A stretch of DNA of 35,626 nucleotides, from positions 1-35,626 of the forward strand of contig NZ_SMYZ01000083.1 in assembly GCF_004919685.1 (NCBI RefSeq). Direction: 5' to 3'. This document shows positions 35,171 through 35,626 of this stretch, one piece after another. The translations under genes were made by a program, and so were the position numbers. The notes below the pieces were generated by a model, which had not been told where the DNA came from, did no database searches, and saw only the letters and a list, made by a program, of their open reading frames with translations. The DNA comes from Mesorhizobium norvegicum (GTDB lineage: Bacteria; Pseudomonadota; Alphaproteobacteria; Rhizobiales; Rhizobiaceae). Each line of letters starts with the position of its first letter. Position 1 is the stretch's first letter.

Positions 35171-35210
35171 GCTGGCCTTGCCGCGACGACAGATCCTCCA
35201 GCCGGTCCAT

Positions 35211-35582
35211 TCAAGACGTTCCACCGAGACCAGCCGCAATCACAATATGCTGGCAAACATTATCGATGTCGCGGATGATGTCATCGTTCCAGAAGCGCAG
35301 CACGGTCCAGCCGTCTTGCTCCAAGCGCAATGTCCTAGCTTCGTCGCTTGTGACCGCTTCGGCTTTGGCATGCTGGGATCCGTCGACCTCGACGACAAGT
35401 TTCTTCTCCGGGCAAGCGAAGTCGACAATGTAACCAGCGACCGGCAATTGTCGGCGAAAGCCAAGCCCCATCAGACGGTGCGCGCGAAGCTCGTTCCAGA
35501 GCTTCAATTCGGCTGATGTCATGACCTTGCGCATCGACCTGGCGTTTGCGCGATGTTTTGGCGGCAATGGCGTGTGGGGCAT
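35211..35582 (-). CDS. DUF559 domain protein, Vsr-like endonuclease fold
   Basis: A 123-residue protein of the DUF559 family, related to very-short-patch repair (Vsr) endonucleases. Matching features are ANARSMRKVMTSAELKLWNELR at the N terminus, LGFRRQLPVAGYIVDFACPEKKLVVEVDGSQH (the restriction-enzyme-like D-x(n)-E-x-D site), and WTVLRFWNDDI near the end. ATG at 35582 is used; a TTG two codons earlier is possible. Its biological role is unknown. No partner methylase is seen, but the window ends 44 bp upstream. Confidence 0.87.
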   Translation of the reverse strand: MPHTPLPPKHRANARSMRKVMTSAELKLWNELRAHRLMGLGFRRQLPVAGYIVDFACPEKKLVVEVDGSQHAKAEAVTSDEARTLRLEQDGWTVLRFWNDDIIRDIDNVCQHIVIAAGLGGTS

Positions 35583-35626
35583 TGTCAATGCTCGGTGGCT
35601 ATTGAAGTTGGCGCTCTACGGCGCCC

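Overview
The window looks like chromosome of a rhizobial alphaproteobacterium, most probably Mesorhizobium or a close relative. The reasons are the high GC content, a dnaK-dnaJ locus followed by a rhizobial-type phospholipid N-methyltransferase (pmtA), a malonate-type matR-matB pair, malate synthase G, a De Ley-Doudoroff galactose operon, and several families of palindromic intergenic repeats of the kind that litter rhizobial genomes. This placement comes from reading the proteins, not from a database search.

Layout. 1-2850 (minus): malonyl-CoA synthetase (matB) behind a GntR/FCD regulator. 2851-3528 (minus): rpe. 3700-9595 (minus): a two-gene operon of large predicted exported proteins, a beta-propeller protein and a DUF11/cysteine-repeat protein, ending in a strong terminator. 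10086-14120 (plus): dnaK with a near-perfect alphaproteobacterial heat-shock promoter, then dnaJ and pmtA. 14121-17592 (plus): a long palindromic repeat, an FMN reductase overlapping pyrF, a DUF1330 protein, and an ArsR-SRPBCC-GFA cluster with an operator inside its promoter. 17617-20140 (minus): an LtrA-like membrane protein and an ATP-grasp enzyme. 20268-23501 (minus): four overlapping genes for galactose oxidation (SDR dehydrogenase, dgoK, dgoA, lactonase). 23667-25743 (minus): a GGDEF-EAL protein, a GtrA protein and the collapsed remnant of a family-2 glycosyltransferase. 25994-30471 (plus): gshB, a quinone-reductase-like gene in a segment bracketed by a 28-bp direct repeat, comM/yifB, and a small J-domain protein with a probable winged helix. 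30540-35582 (minus): glcB, an orphan hydantoinase A-type protein and a DUF559 endonuclease-like protein, separated by palindromic repeats.

Most of the window is ordinary housekeeping and catabolic chromosome. The least explained part is the exported-protein operon at 3751-9595. Its two proteins are otherwise unrelated but share a module of about 105 residues with the same spacing of Cys, TPG, PGD and CC landmarks, which suggests a partnership. Other points of interest are the J-domain/winged-helix protein, the glycosyltransferase remnant that keeps its overlap with gtrA, and the cargo segment between gshB and comM. No tRNA, rRNA, CRISPR array, transposase or phage gene was seen.
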